Assembly (NCBI RefSeq): GCF_050908995.1
Contig: NC_135119.1
Span: 20,241,001 to 20,305,000, forward strand
Source of the DNA: Andrena cerasifolii
Taxonomy: Eukaryota > Arthropoda > Insecta > Hymenoptera > Andrenidae
Length of the DNA: 64,000 bases
Direction of reading: 5' to 3'
Part shown: positions 37,000 to 51,900 of the stretch, piece after piece
Position numbering within the stretch: position 1 is the first letter of the stretch
How the letters are laid out: every line of letters starts with the position of its first letter
The notes under the pieces: model-generated
Database searches by the model: none
The model's input: the letters and a program-made list of their open reading frames with translations, nothing else
What the model was told of the DNA's origin: nothing
Made by a program: the position numbers and the translations under genes

Positions 37000-39900
37000 A
37001 TGGGCCTGTCGGATCTAGAGACCATACCTGGTAAACGTTCTATGAAACTGCACGCAACACGCACAATTTCACGCACCCGCTCCGATTTCCGTACAAGCGA
37101 CGGCTTCATTCGCGAAATGATAGCACCCCTCGAGCCACTTCTCTCGAACCAGTGCTGTTATTCTTCTCGCACGACGCCGGCGGCCCGGCACTCCGGCAAC
37201 GCATATGCGATGCACCTTGAACAGCCTGCTTTAGGAAAGACGCAACTGCGAGGACAAATAATTCATTCGATCGCGCAACTTTCTTTCCGTGTCCCTGATC
37301 TCTTATTAGCATGGTCAAATGGGCTGAGCTGGTGCTCTCTTTGAAACGGATACTTGCAAAGTAGGGCGGAGCGGAAAATTTAAATTTGAATTTTTAGTTG
37401 GCCTGGGTGCGGGATAGTTGTCTTTTGATTAAACAAACACAACTGTAAAAAAAAAAATTTGGAAAAATATTCGTGTTTGCAGGTTTTTTTTCTCCTAAAA
37501 ATGATTATATAATCATACTATATAGGCGAAATTTTAAATTTGAATTTTTAGTTGGCCTGGGTGCGGGATAGTTGGCCTTTGATTAACCAAACACAACTGT
37601 ACGAAAATTTTGGGGAAATGTTCACGTCTGCAGGTTCTTTTTTCTCCTAAAAATGATCATGTAATCATATGAAAATATTCATGTCTGCAGGTTCCTTTTT
37701 CTCCTAAAAATGATCATGTAATCATATGATCATTTTTAGGAGAAAAAGGAACCTGCAGACATGAATATTTTCCAATTTTTTTTTAAAGTTGTGTTTGGTT
37801 AATCAAAAGACAATTATCCCGCATTTAGGCCAACTGAAAATTAAAATTGAAATTTTCGCCTATATAGTATCGCTACGCCCTATTGCAAAGCTATGGTTAT
37901 GTTCCTTGAAATTTTCGAACCGGTACATGTTACGGCATTAAGGTGGATTTAATCGATGTTTGATATTAATTTAATTATACAGGGTAAAGCAACCAGTAAT
38001 TGACCGCGTACCAGTGAATGACCATTAGGCAATGAAATGTCAATTGTAAATTTAAACATTATTATACGTTTATAAATGGAGTGTAGTTGCACTTTTAATA
38101 TCCTATATTTTTAGTTACGCGTATTAAGCAAACATTAATAAGTACAATTATTCTTATTAAAAGTATGCGGTCATTTACTGGGATTCTACACGTTTTGCAT
38201 TTTATAATTGTTTCTTTTTTTAAATTACGACAAGAATAAGTGATTATGTTTATAGAAATTTCAAGAAAAATAAATTTAAATGCAATTTCAACCGTTGTTT
38301 TGTTGTTATACATAAATATATTCAAGTATTAATCTAAAGGGTCCATAGATTCAACAATTCGGTCATTCACTGGTTGGTTTACCCTATGTATATTCCGAAC
38401 TCAACTGTTTTTAAGTTATTACAAACTTCTGGCTACTGTTCCATTAATTTCACAGAGCATTTAACGAGTGGTTTAGTGGGTAAGTTCGGTGAACTTGCAA
38501 TTAATAATGTGTCGATATATTGACCTTTGTTCTGTATCAGTGAAAATATGTATCGTGAAAATTAATTAGCGTTAGGAGCATCGAAACGCGGAGCTTTCTC
38601 TTCAATTACTTATGATCACCATATCTGCCTACAGGTGATAGAAATCGCACGCATTCAATCTACTTAGTGTTTTTCATCGGTGAAATTATTGGTTGTATGG
38701 TTTCTGTAATATATTATTTACAATTGGAAAATAAAGTAACTTTTGTACGCATTCACTGCATTAGTATACATAAAACCAACGTAATAGTGCCATGCGTAAC
38801 TGTTCCGCATACGTTGGAAAAGTGGAATTATCTGTAATTACATTCCCCGTTGCATTTTTTTACGGAAATGTGGGTTACACTGTTTATAGGAGAAAAATCG
38901 TTCTCGCAAAATCGCACCTAATGATGCGAGAGCAACTGAAAGAATTGCTTCAAAGGAGAAGGGATTGATGGATTTAAAAATATATATTAAACATGTAATA
39001 CAATACAATTACAATTGCCAAGAAACTGCACGTTTCTTTTACATTTTCTACTCTTTTCGCATTAGAAAACGTATTATTTATGAATTGGTATCACTTTTTA
39101 TTACCACACTTTTATGCACAGCACAGAGAAGCAAATTTGACTATATCTTCAACATTCAAATTACCCGAAATGCACTTTCTTATATATTTTATGAAATTCC
39201 GAGATTACTTTTGTAAATCCTTTGATTTTCTTTTCTGTTTATCTTGAATATACTATTAATCATGTGTATCCATGAAAGATTTGTAGAAAGGAGGGAAATG
39301 TACAGGAGCAAGTTATCTCCGCATAGATTTTCTTTTTTGTTAAACTGTTCTTTCTTCTGGACCAAGCCAAATACCATATTTCAGGCGATGGCCCTTTAAC
39401 GTTAATGCGTCATATTCTAGTATGATTGACGGAAAAACAGTACTCGATTATTCTTGCTCTACGCGACGGTGAATTAAATATTGTAATTGATCTGATTCAC
39501 TGCCATATGCATTGAATGTAATACGTTTTCATGACTAACGAAACCATGCTATTCACGGGTTAACGACCCGACGCAGTACCAGCGGGTAGAAAATGAGCGC
39601 ATCGATGGTATCGGCACTGTGAATTTACCATCTCGCATGTCGCGTCTCAAAATAAGGACACGTTCTACATCGAGGGACCAGGGAGTAATAACTTCAGTCA
39701 TTCTCCACTGTACACACAGCTCGACATTGCATCGCGACACTTTTTTACATACAGTCAAAATACTGAGTTATCACGTGCATCCGTAACGTGTAAAATGGCA
39801 CTGGAAGCGTGCCGTTCCCGGTTGCCACTTAAATACCTACACATGAATAAATTGTAGTGCCAGATTGGGTCAGAAGATTCATCACTCCTTCCGCTGCTTT

Positions 39901-42900
39901 ATTCCCATTCCTTTTGCTATTATACTCGTGTGAGGTGGAATTCGGACCAAATTGGAGTTATTTTCTTTAACCATTCTGTCATAAGCTTCTTCAAAATAAA
40001 AAATTGAATGCTTTTCAGAAGACAATACATTGAACTTTTTTTTATAAGAAATGCGACAAGTTATGAATTCAATAATTAGCGGAAGTATTTATATAAACAA
40101 ATACTTGATTTCTTGTGTTTGGAAAGCATTTGGTGACATTTATTCAGATTAGAATTTTGCAATGAGTATATATATATGTAAGATTTGCAGATGCACTTTA
40201 ATAATACTTCAAATTTTGGAGCATTGGGTCTCTCTAAAATGATATTTCAATCTGATCACCGGTATTAGTATATACATATCTATAATATCTATGAATGCTT
40301 GAGAAATGAAAAAAAGTGGAGGGGCTGAAATCAGGTTCAATCATATTTACAAGTACATCGTTTATCATTCAAGGTATTCTCATAGGATTTAATACTACTT
40401 CCATTGAACCTGATTGCGTCACGTCCCATAACTTCAATAAAATTTTATTAGCCCCCCTCTTATTTACTGCCATTCGCACGAATATTACATTGAGAACAAT
40501 ATTTAAATGATTATTTATCTACAAAGTAATCTAAATCGAGCAGGATTGACTAAATCACTAAACAAAAATTCATTCATTGATCCGGAATAAGTCCCTACTG
40601 CTTATTCCTATTCACCACTCATCGCTCCAACAAGCTAGCTCTATTTACCCCTACGGGAACATGTTGAGCTCCTCGTTAAAAGTCCGTTCCGCACGCGTAA
40701 ATTTTCCCCAAGCAGAGACCGCGAAAGCACTGCCTGATAGCGTAATTGGCAATTAAAGTCAACGCAAATAAAGAGCACGTTCTAGCCGAAAGATGAATGC
40801 GCGATGAATTATGCAAAGGGATGACGTTTGAACTTTTGATAACAAGAACATAAACGTTAGCGCTGCGGAGGATTTACACCAGCCCCTGCATCATTGACCT
40901 TTAGAAATTAGAAACTAAAACTACCCCGTCTGGTCGAACGGCCAGTCTTCGAGGTGCTGATACGATAATTTCAACGGTCAAGCGGATTTGCCACCCCACC
41001 CCGTGACAATCACAGATTCCCCAGCCCCTTTCATTTAGGACAGTCACGACCACCGAGGTCGGCCTTAAAAATTCATTCGCATCGAGGCTACGTAGCCACA
41101 ATCGCTGTATACATATCGCAGGGGGATACAATTGTGAATGAAGCACGACACCCTTACCTCCAAAGCTGTTACCTTCGCTCCCCTCCATGCCAAATTTCTC
41201 CTGACGCATTTCAATTTAAACGCGCGTCCGTGTAATCATCACCCCGTTGCGCGTCTGGAGGGATTACAAAAATTAATTTCGAAGTTCATTTTCGTAAAAG
41301 AAGGTAATGGAATTTTTTATGGAAATTATAGCTGCTGCGTAATGCTGTTCGCGTCAGCCCGATGGAAATTGCGACTTTCATTGGACATTAAACGCGAAAG
41401 CCCATCATTATTTTGTAAGCACTCACGGTGCCTGCCGTTCATCCAATATTTTTCATCGCTGTATTAATGTAATCGCAGCGCAAAAGGTTTCAAATCATTT
41501 CGCTTCTAATCTTCTGTTGTAATAAAACAGTCATAATTAGATTTCTTTGATATCGTGCACCTGATATTGGCTTTGTACATGTCATATCCGAGAAACGTTG
41601 GAAGTGGCAGATTCTTCTTGTAGTTCCTCTGTTCTGATGCCTTCTTATCATTCTTATACTTTTTTTTCAAATCCTCTGTACGATTTAGCTTCTTCCCAAA
41701 ATGAAATTAAATGATTTCTAACTTCCACAATGTTTCCTTACCGTTGTTAACTATAGCAACACGGAGCACACTTTTCATTATTCTTAACTCGGCGGGAGGC
41801 GCTACGGGGTGAACTTTACCACAGAGGCGCTAGTTGCGAAAATATGAAGACTGTTTTATATTACAATTTTTTAAAGAACTTTAATAAAGATTTTAAGATA
41901 TTTCATCAATTTTGTTTGATTCTTAAAACACTGTACTTTAGCACAAAAATTACAAAGTTAAAAAAAAATTCTGAAACCGTGGTTTTTTACGTTTCAATTT
42001 TGGGTATTTTTGCCCCGGTAGCGACAACTTGTGTTACAATATGGGGTGCGCCTCCCGCGGGGTTAACACGACTTTTTTGCAATGAAACATCTTCGCTACT
42101 GAAAGATGCAGCAACAAGGGAAGTTAGGCAACCTGGGAATTCAGAAAATTATGCAACATCGTGTGCAAGTAGAGTACAACACACAAACCTATTTTTGTTG
42201 ATGCCATAGTGCGGCTTTAGGGAGTGAAATCACCCCTTGAAAAAATGCAGAGTTTCATTTTTCGTGGAATATCTCAAGAACGGTCCGAGATATCGAAAGG
42301 GAGTTTAAACAAAAATTGCATTATTTTTATATATCTACAAAATTGCGTGAAAGTAATCATCGAAAAATTCATATTTTTCAAATTACCTCCACCACCAATC
42401 CCGAATTCGATAGATTTCCATCCACCAAACGTGTCTTTGTATTCGAGTTTTTCGTTAACGACTCATTTATCTGCAGCCTGATTAGGCGAGAGCCACCCCT
42501 AGCTCTGGGTATTTCAATTTCAAATGGACACGGTACGAAGCTTGGAAATTTCTCGTTCACAGTAACTGATTTCGATGGAACTTCGCGTGGATGACGTGAC
42601 GATTCTAACATTAGGAAAATTTATCTGGATTTCTCCTCGACTCACGGTTTTTGCGCGACGGGCATTTCGTGCTGGACACGAAAGAAAGCGATTCGCCCAG
42701 TGATACCGTGTTATCGCCTTAACCTCCTTAAATAAATCATTGGAGATTTAACGTGTCCCTGTACTCTCATTAACGACCATTGCAAACTGCTAGATGGCAG
42801 ATATGCAAATTTTAAATTTGGCAAGTAAAATTAAGTCTATCGAGATTGCGAGTGGCAAGGGTAAGCGTGAGGCAGTCCTGCCATTGTTTTCAACGAAATT

Positions 42901-45900
42901 AAACGTTTTCACGCGAGACACTTCTCTGGCTCGCGACTAAGATATTTGCGAGAGACAGTGCTGATGTAAGACAACTAGAAGGGAATAGAAATTGTGCGAA
43001 TGTACCTGAAACATTAGTCGTGATCCAAGAAAATGTCTCGTGTGAGAAGACCTTAAGGTGCAATATGCAAACCCCTGTGAGAAGTTTTGGCAATGTGATT
43101 TGGAAATTAATTTAGAGACAGTAATGCACCTTTATTTTAGTTATTAAATATTTTGTTTTCATAATAATTTTTCTTCTTTTTATCATTGTAAACTAAAGGC
43201 TACTATACCCGTGCAATAATAAAAATAATAATAATCCCTACTTGTAAATTGTCAATTAATTTTGTATTAATGTCTGTAATTTTATTTGTAACTGTAATAT
43301 CTATCGTGTAACTATATGCAAATTATGATCTGTACAATAACTTTGTTTCGAGGTAGGTACGGATGTTGAACACACAAATGGAAATTAATAATACTGAATT
43401 ATGATTAGTTAGAAGCGTTGAAATCTAATCGAAATTTTTTTGTACAATTTTTCAGAAACTGGCGCTGTGTTTACAATCGGTCGCAGCCGATTTGCAGACA
43501 ATATAGCGTCGCACTTTTTCATACGCAAGGACTCGGTCATCGCCATCACATGCGGTGACGAACATTCTGCCGTGATTTGTCGTAAGTACCTGAATTTCCC
43601 TAAAGTATCGCTTTATGTGTAAAGGTGATCCTTCTTTACTGTCTTTACCACAAAATAAATCAAAACCCCAAGATGAAGTCGTTCCTTCTGGAAAATGACT
43701 TCCACCGAATATCGAAGGAATCAACTCGAAACGTTTCACATAATTCGATATTCTGCTGTCCCACTATGACTTATGTAAACAAAAAATTCCATCGAAAATC
43801 ACTGTGCGTACAAAACCACTATAATTCCATCAACTTTACAAAGTGAAGCGTTCCGAGCACGTTACTTTCCACTCGTGTCAAAACAATACTTTCTTCCTTG
43901 CTGCTAGAATAATTTATAACCCACCCCTACACTTAATACCGGCGACATGACTCAATTTCTTTTCCACGTACTAGTACACACACCCGCGAAAACTTTTGTG
44001 GACTGCCTGTGTGTCGTGTGTTAAATGAATGTCTAATGCGCTACCTTATCAATTCGAATGCGTGGTCCTGATTCTAAAGGAAATCAATAGGCGGACACGT
44101 GAATGCTGGTAATCGTTTCGATAATACGGAAACACGTGACCACGTTAAATCCTCTTTATTATTTCTTCTTCTAACCAATACTTGCGAACTAATCCCTGAG
44201 TTCGTTAAGAGAAACGAGATTTCTACCACTTTGCAATTCATATCTTGTTTTTTAAAATATTTATAATGCCTGTCAGAGTTCCATTAGGACCCCAGTAGCC
44301 CTTAGACACATTGAACAGGGAATAAATATTTCTAACAAAATATTACGCTTTAAAATTTTGTTTGTTATTTCAGAATTAAAAATAAGTTATATTATTTCTT
44401 TATATCTGAAACATTTCGCAAAGCAAGGAAATTTCGCAGGCCCTTGACACTCCGTCTGTTGCGTTTAACGAATTAATATGGGCCTGATAAGGGTTATTAA
44501 AGTCCAGGCTTATTTTTACCCTGGAACAGAGTTTACAGACTCTTTTTAACTTCTTGCATGCTAGTACGCTCCAATCACGTATTTCACCTACGTCACCGTA
44601 TTATTACGGTTTGTAGTAATTATGGATATTGCAAATATTAATTGTTATTAACAGAATGTTTACAATGAACACAAGCAACACAATGCTGTACCTACTATAT
44701 TTCACTTTGTGTACCCTGAAAGTACATACTTGTACTGATCAATAGAACCACTGATTTATTTCCTATTAACGCATTTCTATTAAATTTTTCTCTATCGAAG
44801 CTCCTTTTTCCCAAATCTGTATTAAAGTCGAATTCGAAATTAATAGGATTCAGAATCTAATTCAAAGGACCATTCAAAATCGGCGATCGCCATTGTTACA
44901 TAAATATTTCACGGGGTGAAACGTTGATCCGTCGATTTCTGCGTAATAATCGCGGGGGTGGTAACGCATTCCCATGATTTGCAGCTTCTGTATCATGCCT
45001 CGCGAAGAAGTTACAGTCGACCTGTGCTTACATAGGGACAGCCACTGTCCAGTAAATCGATATGGCCACGCAATGCTCGTGCACGTAAGATACCTATACA
45101 ACTAGACTGTATATACTTTTATTATCAACAGTTCCAGTGAATCGCGGAATTATCTGAACACGTGAGCTTTCTCCTCGAATGAAATATTGCGCCAGATAAT
45201 ATATTATTGTACGGCATCTAAAGTTTTAGTAGTCGGAAAGCGTGGAGAGATAAAGAATCTACTGTACTTAAGTTGTTTACAAAGTTTCATTTTTCAGGCT
45301 AATTAAGTGGATATTTAAATTACTGTGGAACGGATTAAGTAATAACTATATATCACTTCTCCTGTATTGTGCCTGTAGTATTCCTTCATTCTTATAAGTA
45401 TTTATCGGCTGATACCCTAGTAGTACAAAATATTGAATATACATACCAACGTCCAATATTAAAAAGAGGTCGAATCGCTTTTTCATATTTAAATATACAT
45501 GCAATATTTATTCTAGATTAAGAAGCAATTATTTTTTTCCAAATATACTGGAAATATCCATTTTATATTAGAAATTTTTTTTTATCCAAATATAAATAAA
45601 ATATTTATTTAATATTAGAAACAAAATATTTTTTTCCGAATATTCGGGAAATATTCATTTTATATTATGAAAACAATATTTTTGTCCAAATATAAGAAGA
45701 TATTTATTTAATATTAGAACATTTTAGCACATTTTCAGTATGTGTATATAATATTTGGAATCAACATTTTTGTGATATTAAAAAGTGTGGCCAAAAAAAT
45801 TTTTTTTTAATATTTGGAAAAAATATTTAACCTATATATTGTGCTACTAGGGTAGGTGCTAGAGAAAAACAAGAAGGTTCCAGATATTAAAAAATAAAAC

Positions 45901-48900
45901 AGTTGCTATTCCTCGCCTTAGATGTATTAAAATAATTTTATGCATCTTGGAGTAATATGTAAATTCGTGCATTTATAGGTACGTGTATCGGATGTAACAA
46001 ATATGTGTCACAAATGCGGCAGAAATGCCATGAAATTAAATGGACCTTCTATCTTTAAGTAAGAAGTTTGAAATTACAAATTTGTGTTTGCTTTCAGAAA
46101 CTGGTAGACTCTTCGTTTTCGGAAGCAACGATTGGGGTCAATTGGGTCTTGGCCATAAGAATCACATTAGCAAACCATCTTGCGTGAAAAGTTTGTATTC
46201 CTTCTACCAGAAGTATTCTAAAATTCTTTTCCAACAAGTATGACAAGTTTAATTGTCATTGGTACTGTTAATGACGTATTCCGAATTTTTAATAAGAAAC
46301 GTGTAGCTTCTTAAAATTTCTGCATACAGTGAATTCAATTCTCTAAAAAATCGTAAATCCTGGAAATTCCAAAATTGTTTAAACCTCCTAAATTTCAGAA
46401 ATTCCTAGTCACTTTAAATTCTCTAAATTTAAGAAATTCCTAGTTACTTTAAATTCTCTAAATTTCAGAAATTCCTAGTCACTTTAAATTCTCTAAATTT
46501 AAGAACTTCCTAGTCACTTTAAATTCTCTAAATTTAAGAACTTCCTAGTCACTTTAAATTCTCTAAATTTCAGAAATTCCTAGTCACTTTAAATTCTCTA
46601 AATTTAAGAAATTCCTAGTCACTTTAAATTCTCTAAATTTAAGAAATTCCTAGTCACTTTAAATTCTCTAAATTTCAGAAATTCCTAGTCACTTTAAATT
46701 CTCTAAATTTAAGAACTTCCTAGTTACTTTAAATTCTCTAAATTTACGAAATTCCTAGTTACGTTAAGTTCCTAAATTCTTACATTTCTAACATAACTTC
46801 ATACATTTCCATAAATATTAAAAGCTGAATTTTTAATATATACCTACTCATGGTTTTCAGTTCTGAAGCCAGAAAGGGTCACACACGTTGCATGTGGTCG
46901 AGCGCACACTCTAATTTGCACAGGTAAGACATCCTTTATTCACGTTCACAGTATGGATGCCAAAAGGTTTCTAAATACAGGAACTCCGTATAATTACATG
47001 CGTGACATTGCATGTTGCAAGCTCTTCTATCGCGCCAGTCATTCAACTTTCAATTTAAAAATAGCTGCCCAACGGTGCTTTTCCTTTCAACTACAAAGGC
47101 AGCTATTGTACACTTGAAAATTAATTGACTCGCCCTTGCACGGGATCGTGTTACGTTAAGTTGTCTAAATTACGCAAAGTAAATTTTTACGCGTACATTA
47201 CTTTTACGACGAAAAGGAAAATATAAAAAATTAACTATATCACGAATAAAGGTAAAAAGTGTTAAGCATAGATTTTAAATCACTGTGATTTAAAACGGTA
47301 TTATTTTTAATGTCAGATAACTGACTAATAATTTCTAAACTCTTCTTCTGATAATAAAATATTGATGAAATATTTGTTAGATTTCTGAAGTAAAATTAAT
47401 TTCGTTAGAATTAAAGGAGTATATAAATTAGTATCCAAGAAAAGTTACCCAGACTATTGGTTAGGTAAAATGAACGATTATGTTTATGAGTAACTATGTA
47501 TATTTATTCTTATTCCTCTTTAAAAAAAAAGCTTTTGTCTTGACTGCTAACACGTTCCATACGACCATGCATTTGCAAAGCCTACCTTCCGATAAGATTT
47601 GTGATCGGATAATATTATTAATAGGAAAGAAAATCATCAGCTAAGTTTTAAAAAACGAAGCATGTCACGACCACATTTTTCATTCGAAAGATCTCTATCT
47701 GTCATTCTGCCGCGCTTACACCACATTCCGTGACACCCTTAGTTTCCATGGCTAATTACTCTAATGCTCATCCAATTTCAATGCTCCTATGCGAGGTTTA
47801 ATCTCGGCTTAAGTCAGTAATTACGTCGATATCAGATTGGAAATCTCTGCAATTCTTAAACTCCTTGTACTAGAATTCGTAAGTCTTACCTTGAAAGACT
47901 TTAAAAAAAAACTTATATACTTCTCATTTCGTTCAAAAACTGGTGCTAACATAGTTGAACAAGTACTCGTTGCTGGAATCGTTACATTTCATTTCCATGT
48001 TTCCATGCACGGAGTGGTATTTTTAATATCTCAATATAAATAGAAATCACCCTAATATTACAAATACCACTAATTGCCGTAAGAGGTACGGCAGTCATTA
48101 ATATTAATTACTAATCGTACGCAGTGGATACTAATTTCAATTTTAAGCACAACTTCTGCTTAGACTTAATGATAATCTATTTTTTCCAAGCTCCATGGTG
48201 GTATTTTTTCCATAAAAATTTAAAGTACACTTCTACAGCGCAGCTGTGACCAAGTAATGGCCTGCGCGACTGTTAATCCTTCGTCGATTTAGATATTTAG
48301 ATAATTCTTTCGAATCATCGGAAGCCAATCTCTGTGAAAAAAAACGACTGCAATCTGTTCAATCGTACCTTCGAGTCTCGATGACGCTGAAGTAATGTTG
48401 TTTCAGGGTCACAGAAGATTTTCGCCTGCGGCAGTGACCAGGAAGGACAACTAGGCCGAGGGACTTCCGCCATAGGCGACAGCTCCAGTTCCCCAGTGCT
48501 GGTGTACGATTCCGGACGGGCTGGGTCCAAGATAGTTCAAATCGCAGCTGGTTCCCATCACTCGCTTGCCCTCACCAGCGATGGTCGTGTGTTTGCATGG
48601 GGCAGCAATCTCGAGGGTCAGCTGGGACTACCTGACGTGTCTGGCTTGGTGAATAAACCGACGAAAGTGCACATCCCGGAACCTGTAAAACAAATTAGCA
48701 CAGGCTACTACCATTCTACGTTTCTAACAGGTAATTCGCTGATTAAAAGTATGACTCCTTCAACGACACACTTATATCTCGTTGCTACTCTTTGTCGCCT
48801 GCGTTGTGATTATTTAAAACACAATAATTAACAAAATGTGACCAATTACTCTAACAAGGGGAGGACACCATAGAGATATTAGCATGGAAATTATTAAAAA

Positions 48901-51900
48901 TTTCATAGTGGCCGTGGGGTTTTAGAAGGTAAAAATCCCACACTACCCTGGCGCCCCAGGGGGATTCCCCTCTGAAGGAGTCGGGGTGCCTTTTGAAGAT
49001 TTCCCCAAGTTAAAAAAAAATATATAAAAAAATGATTTATAAAACAAAATATATAATTTTTTTTTAACGCGGAGACATCTTCAAAAGGTACCCCAACTCC
49101 TCCAGAAGGGAATTCCCCGCGGGCGCCAGGGTAGTTTGGGAATTTCACCCACTAAAACCCCACGGCCACTATGAAATTTTTAATAATTTACATGTAATTA
49201 TCTCTAGTATTAATCTCTAGTTTATTGGCAGAAACGCTCGGTCACCTATTTACTTGTTTTCGACATAGATCCATCGTGCCAAGGCTCATCAAAATCAGTG
49301 TCTACCACATGGTGTCCTCTCCCCTTGTAAGATGTATTGTGTGGCTTCTCTTTTATCGAAAAGGACGTGTTTAGTCATTTCCGATTCTAAAATGAAGATG
49401 CAAAGATTATGTCACAATTGGACACTAATTTTTCCAGTAACAAAGTAGAATTTGTTGTATTTCGTATATACCGTTTCTCTTCAAATTTTAGTGCACGATA
49501 TTGAGTTCAAAGAATTCTGTGTCTCTACATAGTTTGCTTGAAACTTAGCTTGTTCGTCATTAACACTTTCAGCTTTCGATCATAAAATTTCATAAACTAC
49601 TTAGGAAAAATGTGACACCGCGTTACAACTTCCGGCTCTCAAATTGTGCTTCCAGAAAGCGGCCTGGTTTACGTCTGCGGCGAGTCGGAAAGTGGAAAAT
49701 TGGGAATCGATGTCAATTTTTCTACTCAGGCTGCACCGAAACAGATGCAGTTACCTAGTCCTGCCGTGCACGTAGCGTGTGGTGGTCATCACACTATCAT
49801 ATTGGCTGGTAAGCAGTGAATAATTTTTTTTGACACCTACTCGTGCAACTTAAATCGTAATTTCTCAAAATATTTTCAATCCGTAGTTTTTACTTGCAAC
49901 TATGCATTTATTTTAAAAATAGGCACTCGCCAAAACAAACACCACTTCTAATTTCAATGTGAATAGTGAAAGTAATTAATCTAATGCAACCAAACGTAAA
50001 ATGAAATGCTAATTTATTAGAATATATAAAACGCTCTTCGCGAATTGTTGAATAAAATTTTACGATCCCTGTCATTTTGTAATATGTGCAATCGTAGTTT
50101 CTGTAAAGACGAATCGTGTCTCTTTTCTATAAATTTCTTTTTAAAAAATGAACAAAAAAAAACAAGTAATTAGATCTTTATTTACTTTCGTCCTTTTAGT
50201 GGGAAAATTACTTCCGAATGGATTGTCCACATAACAGATACAATCTTCACGATACCCTGCTCTAATTTACAGAAAACGGAAATTTATATTGCACCGGAAG
50301 TAATTCGAGTGGGCAACTAGGACTGGGAACGAATGTTGCAGAGCTTCACACACCAAAACTTCTTCCACGTGGCGCGTTACAGGATGAAAGGGTTACTCAA
50401 ATTGCTTGCGGAGAAAGTCACACTGCCATTGTCACTGGTAATTAAAATTTGCCCGCAAATTTCTCCTAATCTTCTGGAAAAAATTAGAATCGAAAAATAA
50501 TTATCTTTCAGTCATTATCTTTTATATAACTTAAATATTTTCCAAACAAATATTTGAAAAGAAAACACCTTCTCTGTATTAGACAAAGAATCGTCTCATA
50601 AAATGTTTAGAAAACAATGAAACTTCCAAAATATAATTAGCCATATTTTCGTGGCAGAATCCGGGAAGCTCTTCACGTGCGGTGACGGAAGACATGGGAA
50701 ATTGGGATTAGAAGAAAACGAGAACAACGTTCACGAATTGACTTTCGCTCCACGATACAAGGGACTCTTTGTCTCAAACGTAATTACATGACCGACGCGT
50801 TCGCGTAACGCTTTTAATTAAGTAACAGACGATTCCTGGTTTCGATATTTATTTAAATAATTATCGATGATTTTAACGTTCAAGGTTGCGTGTGGTGGCT
50901 GTCATACGATTCTGGTCGCTCAGAGATACAAAAGGGAAATGGAAACAACGCAAACGGTACTTATATCCTTTTCTAGATATGTTAAAATTATCATTCTGTG
51001 GTAACTATCACAAAAACATAGGCAAAGTTCGTATTCTTACGATGATAAAAAATCCCACACACGAAATCACGTTTCCTTCGAGAAGAAAACACGAATCTTT
51101 GCTTATTCCAGGAGAACAGTCAGAAAATAAATTCCCTGCCGCCATTAAAGCTGCCTGTAAATAAGCTGCAAAGTGACGTTCGCGAAGAGAAAGTGCACGC
51201 AAAGGAGATCCAACAATTGAACGGAGAACATGAATCTGCAGAAATGACCACTGCAACGGCTCCTTCGTCAACGATAGAAGCAACGATAGAAAACGCGACG
51301 AGTAAACAAGACACTGTCACCAATAATGTCACCGATTCCATGAACAATATAAAGAAACCCGACAGTCCCGGGGGATCTCCCAAAGTTACTCCGAAGAAAA
51401 TATCATCGACCGTCGAGTCGAATGAAGTGCCATCGGAAGCGACTTCAGAAGAGGTGCCATTATCTGCAGACCAGCCCCAAGGATCCAACGTAATGAATGG
51501 TAACAAGGAAGAGGAAGATGACAATGAAAAGCCAAGCATGAAAGTGGATGCAGAAAACAATGTCCAAGAAGTAAACAAGCCTGAAGTGACGAATGGTGAA
51601 CAGGACGATAAGGAGCATAATAACGAAATGGCCAAAGATGAGGCAAATAATAATACAGAGCCTAAAGAACAGACGAATGAAGAGAATGATACAATGGATA
51701 ACAAAGAGAACGATGATGAGGAGGATAGAGCAAAAGCAATGAACAAAGAAATCATGGCCAATGAGAGCGCGAAGGAAGAGGCTAGTCCAGAGAAACAAAC
51801 GTCCCCATCCGGCTCCACACCTCCGCCAAAACCACCGAGGCTGAAACCAGGAAGCGGTAACAATTCGCCAACAGAGAGGGCACAATCCATAGAAAAGGAA

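Larger units (their letters stand above)
37031..43455 (+). other. Intron 1 of RPGR
   Basis: This 6.4-kb intron runs from donor GTAAAC to acceptor TTTTTCAG. It carries a complex foldback element at 37362-37882 and a piggyBac-like MITE at 41784-42066. A short open exon-like stretch at 42794-42860 has a compatible phase-1 donor but no similarity to known RPGR starts. The remainder is AT-rich with no recognisable gene. Confidence 0.6.

Noticed and set aside
42794..42860. Alternative RPGR first exon (MADMQILNLASKIKSIEIAS...) with a phase-1 donor
   Set aside because: Phase and donor fit, but the residues do not resemble any RPGR start. The exon at 37000-37030 also fits in phase, sits in a GC-rich promoter-like region and gives a start like that of vertebrate RPGR. 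Kept only as a possible alternative exon.
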